From: Prevotella sp.
GTDB taxonomy: Bacteria; Bacteroidota; Bacteroidia; Bacteroidales; Bacteroidaceae
Assembly (NCBI GenBank): GCA_017460515.1
Contig: JAFUAY010000006.1
Coordinates: 1-42,991, forward strand
Length of the DNA: 42,991 nucleotides
Direction: 5' to 3'
The notes beneath the pieces are model-generated. The model ran no database searches and was not told the DNA's origin. It worked only from the letters and a program-made list of their open reading frames with translations. Below are positions 33,559 to 41,897 of the stretch, piece by piece; position 1 is the stretch's first letter; each line of letters starts with the position of its first letter. Made by a program: the position numbers and the translations under genes.

Positions 33559-36500
33559 TTACTTCAGGTTCACCTTCTTCACAACAACCATACCGTTGCT
33601 GAGGGTCTGGCGAACGATGTTGATACCCTTCTGAGGAGTTGTGCTACGAACACCACCGAGGGTGAAGTATTCTGTACGTACAACGTCGGCAGCAGCAGCG
33701 GCCTCAACAACCTTGATACCAGACTGGTCGCCAGTAGCTTCCTTCGTGCTCTTAGCACCGTAGCCAATCAGCTGGAAGTCATCCATCAGAACCCAAGTAT
33801 TGGCATCCTTCGTAGCCATACCGAGGCGCAGGAACTGACCAGCCTCAATCCTTACGATTACGCTGTTGGTATACAGGTTAGCATACTTCTCATTGTTCAA
33901 CTTGAAGAATGTACCAGCAGATACCATATCATTGGGAACCCAACCGATAGTATCACCTTCTACTACGTAGAGAGCAGCACCGTTAGCAACATACTTCTCA
34001 GAAACCTCACCGGTCTCACCATCAATAGTTTCCTCTTTCAGGAAGATATCCAGAGAGTCAGCCACTGCTACAACACCCTCTGCACGCTCCTTCACTACAA
34101 TCTGGTTAACGGCGATGGTATCGCTCTTCAGCATTGCGTTAGCGTAGAGTACGGTGGGAGTAGACTCAGCATTATCCTTACGAGCGAAGGCATTAGCGCG
34201 AACCTCATACACACCTGCGGGCAGACCGTAGATATCCTGGTACATGTTGAATGCCTTGTGGTAGAACTCAACTGCGAGAGCACTCTTCTGGTGGTCATCG
34301 TTACCGAAGTTATAACCGTCAGAACCCTTCCAACCGTCAATTGCATTAATCTTGTTCTCGGGATCGTTAGGATCTTGAGCTTCGAATGCAGCTGACTGAA
34401 TCATTGCTGTAGCGTCAACAGGAACCACATCGGTAGCGTCAGGCAAGTCATCAGGCATTTCCTTAGTAGAGATGAGCTCTTGAATCTTCTCCAGATAAGC
34501 ATCGATTTCTACTACCTGCAGAGTCTTGGTATCAATCTTGCCCTGGATCTCCTCGAGCAACAGAGATGCTTTACCAATCCACTCAGCCAGTCTTGTCATA
34601 CCATCCTCATCAGTAGGAATAGCGTTCGTGAGAGCAGCAATTGCCTCGATCAGATCCTGACACTTCTTAGCATTTACGATTTGTTCATCAATCTGCTTCA
34701 TCAATCCAGCAACTTCATCATCGCTGATGCTCTGCTGAGACAGACCCAGCTCAATGCGGTCGCACAAAGCCTGTGCATCAGCCAGTGTAGCTTCCAGATT
34801 CTTATAACCATCAGCGTTGACAACAGCGCTAATATCCAACTTCAGATCCTCAACATGAGCAGCCAAGCTATCCATCTTAGCAGCAGATGCACTTGCCATT
34901 GCCTTAATATCGTAGAGAGCAATCAGAGCGTCGAACAGCACATCACCATTGTCAGCGCTGTTTGCCAAAGCTGCCTTGGCATCATTGATAGCCTTGTCGA
35001 GAGCAGCTGTTACGTTAGAACCTACGCGACCTGTCTTATAACCTTCCATCTCAGCAAGAGCACCTTCGAGGGCGGGAACAACCTTATCGGCCTGCTTGCC
35101 CCAGAACGTCAGTTCGAAGCGGTCGAAGATTACCCAAGAGTCATCCAACTGGTTAGAGCTACCCTTCACACCGAAGCGCATGGGCTCTGCACTGTTCACC
35201 TGAGCACCGTAAGCAGAGTTTACAAACATGTTGTTATTGAAAGCGCGTGCAGCACTTGACATACCATCGGGGAAGTAAAGTTTTGTTTCTACACCGTCAA
35301 TAGTAGTAGTATAACCAGCATAGTCAGTATCAGGATTCTTATAGAATGCCTCGTCTTCAATCTGAGTCGGCTCAGCGAAGATATTCATGAACGATGTGGT
35401 GTTGGCATTCATATAGATATAGGTGGGAGAGTTCTTGGGAGCTTCACCACTATTAAACTTATTGAAAGCATCCTGACCACGTCCGTAGCGATAGAAGCCC
35501 TGTACGGAAATCTCATAAACACCTACAGGCATAGAAGTAACACTCTGATAGATATCGAAATACTCCGTTTTCCATGCTTCTGCACAATTTTCAGCTACAC
35601 GGCAGTTTCCAGCATTTCTTACTTCACGAGTCCAACCTGTCCAGTCATTGGTATCAAATCCAGGATTCGTCAGACGAGAAGTCATCTTAGTACCTGGCTC
35701 CGGATTAACACCTTCAATCACATTCTTAATATACTGGTGCAGCTTGTCAAGTTCATCACGCAGCTGCTCATTGGTAAGTGCGTGAGCTTCAATCAGCTTC
35801 GTAGCATTCTGACCACGACCAACCAAGTAAGTATTCAACTGTGCTACAGCAGGAACAGAACCCTGACCCTGATCGATAAAGTCCTGAACGAAGGTCTTTG
35901 CATAGGCAACGCTATCCTCAAAGGTCTTCCACAAGCTGATATTCTTATCAAGATCAGCCTTAGCAGCCTTCAGCTTAGCGATGTACTCCTCAGCACTTGC
36001 CTTATCAGTTGCAGCAGGATTGTTCTTCAATGCATTATAAGCATCAATATAAGACTGCGTAGCAGAACCATCAGCATAGGTAGGATAGCTCTTTGCCAAT
36101 GTCAAAGCATAACCAACATAACGGTCAGCACCAGCACCACAGTAGATAAGTGTGAAGTCATCAAAAATTGACCATGCGTCATAGCTCGTAGCAGTCTCTT
36201 TCTTCACACCAATACGTGCAGTAACATCAGTTCCTGTGATTTCAATGGGAACAAGGTGACCATAGAGATTATCCTTATGGAAGAACTCATTGGCATCTGC
36301 CATAGTGTTAGGAATCCAATAACCATTAGAAGCCATAGCCTTACCATGAGCAGGCTTTGCAGTAGGAGCATAGTCGAAGATATTGGCAATGATAGTCTCT
36401 GTAGTCTCTCCGTCGATGGTTACATAGTACTTGGCCAAGCGAGCTTCATCAGAGCCCTCAGACCAAAGCTTATAAGAGTTGTCAGATGAACCAGCACGAT

Positions 36501-37530
36501 AGAATCCCTTTACACCGAAGAGGTACAGACCGGGATACTTAACAGTGATGTCCTGATTGATATTAAAGCTGTTCTTTCCATAGACCTCAGCATTGGTAGA
36601 AGTGGTACCACCTGCACCAAACTTACCATTATCAGTAGACCAACCCGTAAAGTTTCCAACCGTATCAAATGTACCATTGGTAATCCATGCAGAAGCATCC
36701 TGTGGGTGTTCTCCAGTTGCATTGGCAATGTTGTTCTTAATAGCATCCTCGAGGGCAGCAATAACAGTTTCCATTTGCTCGATAGATGCATCCGGATTGT
36801 TGTAAACAATTACAGCTTCAGTAACATCAACACCTGCCTCTTCAGCCTTCTCGATCATAGCCTTCAACTCTTGAGACTTGTCATAAACAGCAAAGATAGC
36901 TGCGCTGAAGAACTGCCAATTGACGTGGTGACCTTCCTCAGCAGTAATCAAAGCTGACAGTGGGAAGCGTTGATCGTCGTCAGTGAAAGCAGAATATGCG
37001 TTACTAAAGTCCTGAGCAACAGCGTCATCACGGCCCAGGAACTGGGTGCCGTCTGACTTTTGGGTTGAATTCAGCTCGTTAGGCATGATGCGATACACAT
37101 TGGTACCTGTCTCCTGCTTCTGGAGCTCATAGAAACGGTTACCCCAAGTGGTCTGGTCCGTGTAGATGGCACCAGCATCATCCATACTCATCTTATACCA
37201 GCTGTAATTGCCAGTACGCGGAGTTACATAGTCCTCAATCTCGTAGGTCTTCCCATCCCATACGTCCTCAACCTTGTACTGAGCGACCTTGACCAGTACG
37301 GCAGAAGCCTTTGGTCCTACACAACCACGAGTACCCCAGCTATTACCCTGAGTAAAGTACTTCTCTGCAGTAACATTGTAGAGAATGTAAGTCTCACCCA
37401 CCTGGAACTCTACTGGAGTTTCGGGGATGTCTGCAGTCGTAGGCTTTACGCGCTCTACGAGGTCAGCAGCATTCACATTGGAGCCAATCAGCCACAATGC
37501 ACTCAAAACGAGTAATTTTGTAAACTTCAT
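33559..37530 (-). CDS. Giant secreted protein with three copies of a binding module and a C-terminal sorting domain
   Basis: About 1323 residues from the preferred ATG at 37530 (an ATG at 37536 is in frame). A Sec signal (MKFTKLLVLSALWLIGSNVN) is followed by a beta-rich N-terminal domain (40-210; ETYILYNVTAEKYFTQGNSW). Three related beta-sandwich modules follow: about 284-465 (NGTFDTVGNFTGWS), 620-812 (NPGFDTNDWTGW, MPVGVYEISVQGFYR) and 1044-1270 (LPAGVYEVRANAFAR). Between them lie helical FIVAR-like linkers. The last 50 residues (EYFTLGGVRS to VVVKKVNLK) are a Prevotella-type secretion/sorting domain. No catalytic motif was found; it is probably a glycan-binding or adhesive surface protein. 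It follows the GH128-like gene and has its own -7 element and terminator. Confidence 0.75.
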   Translation of the reverse strand: MKFTKLLVLSALWLIGSNVNAADLVERVKPTTADIPETPVEFQVGETYILYNVTAEKYFTQGNSWGTRGCVGPKASAVLVKVAQYKVEDVWDGKTYEIEDYVTPRTGNYSWYKMSMDDAGAIYTDQTTWGNRFYELQKQETGTNVYRIMPNELNSTQKSDGTQFLGRDDAVAQDFSNAYSAFTDDDQRFPLSALITAEEGHHVNWQFFSAAIFAVYDKSQELKAMIEKAEEAGVDVTEAVIVYNNPDASIEQMETVIAALEDAIKNNIANATGEHPQDASAWITNGTFDTVGNFTGWSTDNGKFGAGGTTSTNAEVYGKNSFNINQDITVKYPGLYLFGVKGFYRAGSSDNSYKLWSEGSDEARLAKYYVTIDGETTETIIANIFDYAPTAKPAHGKAMASNGYWIPNTMADANEFFHKDNLYGHLVPIEITGTDVTARIGVKKETATSYDAWSIFDDFTLIYCGAGADRYVGYALTLAKSYPTYADGSATQSYIDAYNALKNNPAATDKASAEEYIAKLKAAKADLDKNISLWKTFEDSVAYAKTFVQDFIDQGQGSVPAVAQLNTYLVGRGQNATKLIEAHALTNEQLRDELDKLHQYIKNVIEGVNPEPGTKMTSRLTNPGFDTNDWTGWTREVRNAGNCRVAENCAEAWKTEYFDIYQSVTSMPVGVYEISVQGFYRYGRGQDAFNKFNSGEAPKNSPTYIYMNANTTSFMNIFAEPTQIEDEAFYKNPDTDYAGYTTTIDGVETKLYFPDGMSSAARAFNNNMFVNSAYGAQVNSAEPMRFGVKGSSNQLDDSWVIFDRFELTFWGKQADKVVPALEGALAEMEGYKTGRVGSNVTAALDKAINDAKAALANSADNGDVLFDALIALYDIKAMASASAAKMDSLAAHVEDLKLDISAVVNADGYKNLEATLADAQALCDRIELGLSQQSISDDEVAGLMKQIDEQIVNAKKCQDLIEAIAALTNAIPTDEDGMTRLAEWIGKASLLLEEIQGKIDTKTLQVVEIDAYLEKIQELISTKEMPDDLPDATDVVPVDATAMIQSAAFEAQDPNDPENKINAIDGWKGSDGYNFGNDDHQKSALAVEFYHKAFNMYQDIYGLPAGVYEVRANAFARKDNAESTPTVLYANAMLKSDTIAVNQIVVKERAEGVVAVADSLDIFLKEETIDGETGEVSEKYVANGAALYVVEGDTIGWVPNDMVSAGTFFKLNNEKYANLYTNSVIVRIEAGQFLRLGMATKDANTWVLMDDFQLIGYGAKSTKEATGDQSGIKVVEAAAAADVVRTEYFTLGGVRSTTPQKGINIVRQTLSNGMVVVKKVNLK

Positions 37531-37622
37531 AAGCATTAAAAATTAGTAAAAGTTAGTAATAAAAAATTGGTTCTTATCATCATGGCACGCAATCAGTTCA
37601 TGAAAACACACCATATCGGGTG

Positions 37623-37630
37623 CAAATATA
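37623..37630 (-). promoter_or_regulatory. Possible -7 element upstream of the 1325-residue protein gene
   Basis: The minus strand reads TATATTTG, matching TAnnTTTG, about 92 bases before the ATG. No TTTG lies 19 to 21 bases further upstream, so only half of the promoter is supported. Confidence 0.4.
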
Positions 37631-37773
37631 AGCAAAAATTTAATAACTTGTATCATTTTTCATTGTTTTTTTTGCACCTCTGTTCAATAAAAGTGTAGAT
37701 TTAACACATCTACTTCCACTTTACTGCATTTTTGTATAGTCCGCTCAACATTTTCATTCTCCTCAAGCATTTT

Positions 37774-37940
37774 TGTTTTCTCAATGAGAAAATAGTGTTT
37801 TCTCAAAGGGAAAATGGTGTTTTCTCAATGGGAAAATGGTGTTTTCTCAAAGGGAAAATGGTGTTTTCTCAATAAGAAAACGATGTTTTCTCATAGGGAA
37901 AACGATGTTTTCCTAAAGAGAGTCCAATGTTTTTCTCAGG
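37774..37940. repeat. 22-bp tandem repeat array with internal dyad symmetry
   Basis: Seven full units and one partial begin exactly every 22 bases (37774, 37796, 37818, 37840, 37862, 37884, 37906, 37928). The core is TGTTTTCTCAAAGGGAAAAT; most units contain an inverted repeat, clearest in the first (TTTTCTCA-A-TGAGAAAA). Units 2 and 4 are identical; units 5 to 7 diverge towards the GH128-like gene. The array is noncoding, between the stop of that gene and the promoter region of the next. The rest of this 418-base gap holds the hairpin at 37939 and the -7 element at 37623. Confidence 0.85.
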
Positions 37941-37973
37941 TAGTAAGAGGGTGATTAACGCCCTCTTATTACC
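37939..37973 (-). terminator. Hairpin overlapping the stop codon of the GH128-like gene
   Basis: GGTAGTAAGAGGG (37939-37951) pairs with CCCTCTTATTACC (37961-37973), twelve of thirteen pairs (one A opposite A), with a 9-base loop that contains the TAA stop at 37955-37957. No T-run follows on the minus strand, so this may act as a 3'-end stabiliser rather than a classic terminator. Confidence 0.5.
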
Positions 37974-40900
37974 TTACGTACCTTTCCGTCCTTATGGATC
38001 AACATGAGTCCACGCATATTGGCAGTAGCACGTCGACCATCAATGGTGAAGTACTCCTGCTGACCATTGGTAGAAGAAACGGGCAACTCAGCAATGTTGT
38101 CAACAATACCAGTTCCATTTACAGGCATCTTGATACCATCCCATGACTGCAATGGAGTCAAGTCAGCGAATGTATAGAGACTGGCCTCGTTCTTGGGAAC
38201 TGTATAGAAGCCTTCGGCAAAGTCGGCCTCAGTGAGTTCACGCCAGTTGTTGTTCTCCATCACAATGGAACCGATGGCACCCGTCTCAAAACTATAGATC
38301 AGTGTGGGGGTGAAATTACCATATAGGGTATTTGGTCCTTCCTTCGAGAGTTTCACAGCCTCACCCTCGGTAAAGAAGAAGGCTTTCTGGTCTTTCGCAT
38401 AGAATACTGCAGGATAACCGGCTTCCTGACCATTCTCAAGAGGAGACAGACAGACATATCGGTTATCGCCTTCGGTCAATGAACCTGCGACCTCAAAGAG
38501 GCGGACACCATCGCCAGGAGTAACGGCCTGTGGCAAACAGATGGTTCCCCACTGCGGACCTTCGGCAGCAGCCGTACGGGCATAGACAGGGAGATAGAGG
38601 AGTTTGAAGTCAGTGGCACACCACCAGCCCTCACGGTTATCGTCCTTACCTTTATCATTTACGTAAGCACCATCAACAGCGCCCTGCTTAGAGCTCTCGA
38701 AGCCAATGGTCAGGGCTTGACCTTCAGACACGTAGATAATATTTGTTCTAAGGTCTTCCCAGGCATTACTACCCACGTTGGGGTAGTCAAAGCGGTCGGA
38801 GGTAAGATAAGGAGATATGGCCTTCGTCGTTTCAGTTTTGATGAAAGCATGTTGATCACTCAGGCAGCAATGCTCGGTAGTAGCCACACATCTCAGGAAA
38901 TAGAAGCCTTCCGGCATGTTGGTAAGGACCTGTTCAACAGCCAGTGTCTTGCCAGCGGCATCAGCCGTGCTGACACTCCACCATGCATTCCAACAGGTCT
39001 TGTCCAGCACTTCGTTCTTGCGCTGGTCGCCACCGGTATAAGTACCAGACTTCACCCACCCCGTAGTGCCGCCAAAGCTGGCATTCTGGATAGCGTTGAC
39101 GAGCGTAAACGAAGGCACATTCTTCAAGGCAGCATTCAACTGGTTAATCAATGATGACACCTCAGCAGCATTATCAATCGTGGCTGCTTCTGCCACCAGC
39201 GGTTGCAACGAAGCTTTGCCGAGCAATCCAAGATCAATCACATTACGAGCTGTTGACAGCAGTTCATCTAATGAAGGCAAAAGACGGTAAGCCTCAAAAG
39301 CGGCAGCCACAGCATTGTCGACAGTCTCTAATGCAGTTCGATCACTACCTGTTGTAGCATCGATGACGCGCTGAAGCTCAGTGTTGAGTCCTTGTGCCTT
39401 ATTATTAAATAAAATGAACACGCGCGCACGAGCAATGGTCTGCTTCACACCATCGGCAATAGCTTCATCTTGGCTGTCAAACAGGCGACAGAGGATGAAG
39501 TTATCCATCTCGGCCTTGTCGAGCGAACGGAAATTGATGCTGATTTCGGTATTATCGCCCGTATTGAAATTACCAGCCTGAAGCGTCCAGTCAGCTACCT
39601 TGGTAGTAGTATAGAGAAGGTTTGTACCCGCAGTAACTGCCTGGAAAGGACCACCTGTATTCTTCAGCATCACAGAGAAATAGTATTGTGCCTGCGGCTC
39701 TACTGTAAACTTCGTATTCAATGCGCCTGCAGATGTTGAAGATGACATATTTGTCCAGGAAAAAAGATGTTTGCCTACAGTGGGGCTATTGAACTCCATC
39801 AGTTCGAAGTTGGGTGTACCAATCGTAGCACCCGTGCCGTTCGTCCAACCTTCATAACCCATCTCAAAGTCACCATTGACAATCATATTGCCACCAATAT
39901 ACATCACCTTGTCGCCAACACTCACGCCATCGCCAGTACTGGCATCTTTCAGTACACAGATACCGACACCGGAATAACGGTCCTTACCATCAAGGTCGAC
40001 CAGATGAACACGATAGCGATAGCCGTCGCGTGAGTCGGCATCGATATAGCTATAATTTGTAGGAAGTTCGTTCTGGTTGACCGTTTTGACAGCCGTCCAG
40101 GTCTTACCGCCATCGGTACTGCGCTCTACGACCATCGACTTGTTCCACTCACCATTGGCATCACTCCAAGTGACGGTTGCCTTCATATTGGTCTTGTCAT
40201 AAGCAACCTTCAGATTAGAAGGTGCCTTCATCGGTGGATTCTTCGGTGTATTCTCCAAATCCTTCTTATAACCCAGGCCGGAGTTCATGTCGGAATAGTA
40301 CTGGCCGGCAGGGGTGAGCGTACCATTCTTGTAAAGGCGCGAGGGGTCGCGCTCGCTGTTCCAGTAATAATAGCGCTCTACGTTCTGATTGCTGTTCAGC
40401 CCGGTGCAGATACGCTGCAAGGCATCTTTTACGTTCTGCTCAGTGACGCCGCTGGCAAAGGCACCGTTGTTATTCCACGAGGCACCCCAGCACCACTCCG
40501 AGATCCAGATAGGGCGTTTGTACTTGTTGGCCCAGTTGTTCACATTACCGAAGTTGCCCTCAGGCCAATAGCAGTGCAGGTCAATGATGTCGCAGCGCCA
40601 GCCACGGGCATCGATAGAGTCAAGGAACTCCGCCAGGAAGCCTGTGGCGTTCCAGTAGTCACTGCCGTCCCACGAGGCTGGCGAGCAGAGGCGCAGGCCA
40701 GTAGCCATCATGTTCTCCCAATTGTTCAGGATGGTGGTCAGGTCTTGCGGTGTGTCATCGGCTTCGTTTCGCGGCTCGTTGTTGGTCTTGCAGTTAGGCG
40801 ACTGCGAGGTGCTGCCGATGGTGGACGACGATGGCCAGTCTTCCTTAATATGGTTTGGCACCCACTCATAATCAGGCAGGAAACTGCTGTTGCCCTGCCC

Positions 40901-41629
40901 CCAGTCATAGCTGCTCTGCACATTCAGGGCGTTGAGTGCATCCTTATCCATATAGTTAGCCAACTGCTTCTTGCCGGCATCATACCACTTAAAGATACGA
41001 TAGCTGGTGATGAACCCGTCAAGGATAGAGGGCATGACAGCCAACTGGCGGTCGGCGTATGCTGCCACGAAACAACGGCTATAGCCACGACCATTGGCAA
41101 GGGTAGAGAACGTCACCATATAACCGCGCTTCAGTTTGAACGAGCGGATACGGTTGTTCCATGCTGAAGGCAGTGTCTTCATGTAACCACTTCCATTATG
41201 TCCGATCGTGAAATCGCTCGACGATTCACCCTCGAACTTCTGCTCCGAATAAACTGTCAGCGGCTTGAAATCATCACCATAAGGCAGGATGATTGCTCCA
41301 CGGTTATAGAGCTTCACCTGGCAGTTGGTACCGTTGACAGCCTTCTCACCATTGATCTTCACATGAGCAGCCAACAGCTTTAATGCTGCCGACGGCTTTA
41401 CGGCTTCGAAGATAACAACGGCATGTTCGGTATTCTGAATATCCACAACACCATTATCGGCAAACGGTGTCGCACCAGTAATGACATAGTCAACATCAGT
41501 TGTCAGACTCACGGTGCCTGCCACCTGTGCAACTTTCTCTTCCGTGTTATCGGCAGAGAGGCGCATAGCAAACGTAAAGAACACTGCCAATGCGACAAGA
41601 ATTCTGGGAACAAAAATCTTCTTCATCAT
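37955..41629 (-). CDS. Secreted GH128/Asl1-like glycoside hydrolase with binding modules and sorting domain
   Basis: A 1224-residue protein with a Sec signal (ILVALAVFFTFAMRLSA). Residues about 195-450 form a glycoside hydrolase catalytic core of the Asl1/GH128 type (clan GH-A, TIM barrel): TNNEPRNE with candidate acid/base Glu285, DIIDLHCYWPEG near 347-358, and KRPIWISEWCWG with candidate nucleophile Glu378. Known members cut beta-1,3-glucans. A fibronectin type III domain follows (467-560; PSNLKVAYDKTNMKATVTWS), then two beta-sandwich binding modules (about 580-715, NGDFEMGYEGW; and 845-1020, NASFGGTTGWV) with a helical linker between. The chain ends in a C-terminal sorting domain (EYFTIDGRRA to VRKVIRGR). 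Substrate is inferred from the family. It is separately transcribed from pnp. Confidence 0.75.
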   Translation of the reverse strand: MMKKIFVPRILVALAVFFTFAMRLSADNTEEKVAQVAGTVSLTTDVDYVITGATPFADNGVVDIQNTEHAVVIFEAVKPSAALKLLAAHVKINGEKAVNGTNCQVKLYNRGAIILPYGDDFKPLTVYSEQKFEGESSSDFTIGHNGSGYMKTLPSAWNNRIRSFKLKRGYMVTFSTLANGRGYSRCFVAAYADRQLAVMPSILDGFITSYRIFKWYDAGKKQLANYMDKDALNALNVQSSYDWGQGNSSFLPDYEWVPNHIKEDWPSSSTIGSTSQSPNCKTNNEPRNEADDTPQDLTTILNNWENMMATGLRLCSPASWDGSDYWNATGFLAEFLDSIDARGWRCDIIDLHCYWPEGNFGNVNNWANKYKRPIWISEWCWGASWNNNGAFASGVTEQNVKDALQRICTGLNSNQNVERYYYWNSERDPSRLYKNGTLTPAGQYYSDMNSGLGYKKDLENTPKNPPMKAPSNLKVAYDKTNMKATVTWSDANGEWNKSMVVERSTDGGKTWTAVKTVNQNELPTNYSYIDADSRDGYRYRVHLVDLDGKDRYSGVGICVLKDASTGDGVSVGDKVMYIGGNMIVNGDFEMGYEGWTNGTGATIGTPNFELMEFNSPTVGKHLFSWTNMSSSTSAGALNTKFTVEPQAQYYFSVMLKNTGGPFQAVTAGTNLLYTTTKVADWTLQAGNFNTGDNTEISINFRSLDKAEMDNFILCRLFDSQDEAIADGVKQTIARARVFILFNNKAQGLNTELQRVIDATTGSDRTALETVDNAVAAAFEAYRLLPSLDELLSTARNVIDLGLLGKASLQPLVAEAATIDNAAEVSSLINQLNAALKNVPSFTLVNAIQNASFGGTTGWVKSGTYTGGDQRKNEVLDKTCWNAWWSVSTADAAGKTLAVEQVLTNMPEGFYFLRCVATTEHCCLSDQHAFIKTETTKAISPYLTSDRFDYPNVGSNAWEDLRTNIIYVSEGQALTIGFESSKQGAVDGAYVNDKGKDDNREGWWCATDFKLLYLPVYARTAAAEGPQWGTICLPQAVTPGDGVRLFEVAGSLTEGDNRYVCLSPLENGQEAGYPAVFYAKDQKAFFFTEGEAVKLSKEGPNTLYGNFTPTLIYSFETGAIGSIVMENNNWRELTEADFAEGFYTVPKNEASLYTFADLTPLQSWDGIKMPVNGTGIVDNIAELPVSSTNGQQEYFTIDGRRATANMRGLMLIHKDGKVRKVIRGR

Positions 41630-41686
41630 ATCGTTTTAAATTAGTTATTTTCAGATAATAAATGTAAGTCAGTAGTTATTATTTTG

Positions 41687-41694
41687 CAAATATA
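41687..41694 (-). promoter_or_regulatory. Possible -7 element upstream of the GH128-like gene
   Basis: The minus strand reads TATATTTG, a full TAnnTTTG match, 57 bases before the ATG at 41629. No TTTG is present at the -33 distance. Confidence 0.45.
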
Positions 41695-41833
41695 ATAGGT
41701 TTTTCCGAAAAGTAATGCTTTTCATATGCATAACTCTCCCCCTTTAACTCCCTTTAACAAGTATAGAGGATAGAGAAATGAGTAGAGAGGAGAGAAAAAG
41801 AGAAAGGAGGAGAGAGGAAAGAATAAAGAACGA

Positions 41834-41861
41834 CCGAACGTTCAACGAAGGAAACGTTCGG
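41834..41861 (-). terminator. Terminator of pnp
   Basis: A perfect 9-bp stem (CCGAACGTT, 41834-41842, with AACGTTCGG, 41853-41861) and a 10-base loop, followed on the minus strand by a pyrimidine-rich tract (TCGTTCTTTATTCTTTCC). It lies 36 bases after the pnp stop. Confidence 0.75.
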
Positions 41862-41897
41862 CCGTCACAAGTCAAAGAAATGTATATGGTTTTCTTC

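Noticed and set aside
34480-35259. A 259-codon plus-strand open frame opposite the 1325-residue protein gene.
   Set aside because: It mirrors the helical linker region, whose codon bias leaves the opposite strand open. There is no promoter or start context.
37774-37940. The 22-bp array as a CRISPR array.
   Set aside because: Units abut with no unique spacers of 30 or more bases, the unit is shorter than CRISPR repeats, and no cas gene is near.
40574-41167. A 197-codon plus-strand open frame opposite the GH128-like gene.
   Set aside because: It lies fully inside a gene with clear domains, has no promoter and its sequence has no recognisable features.
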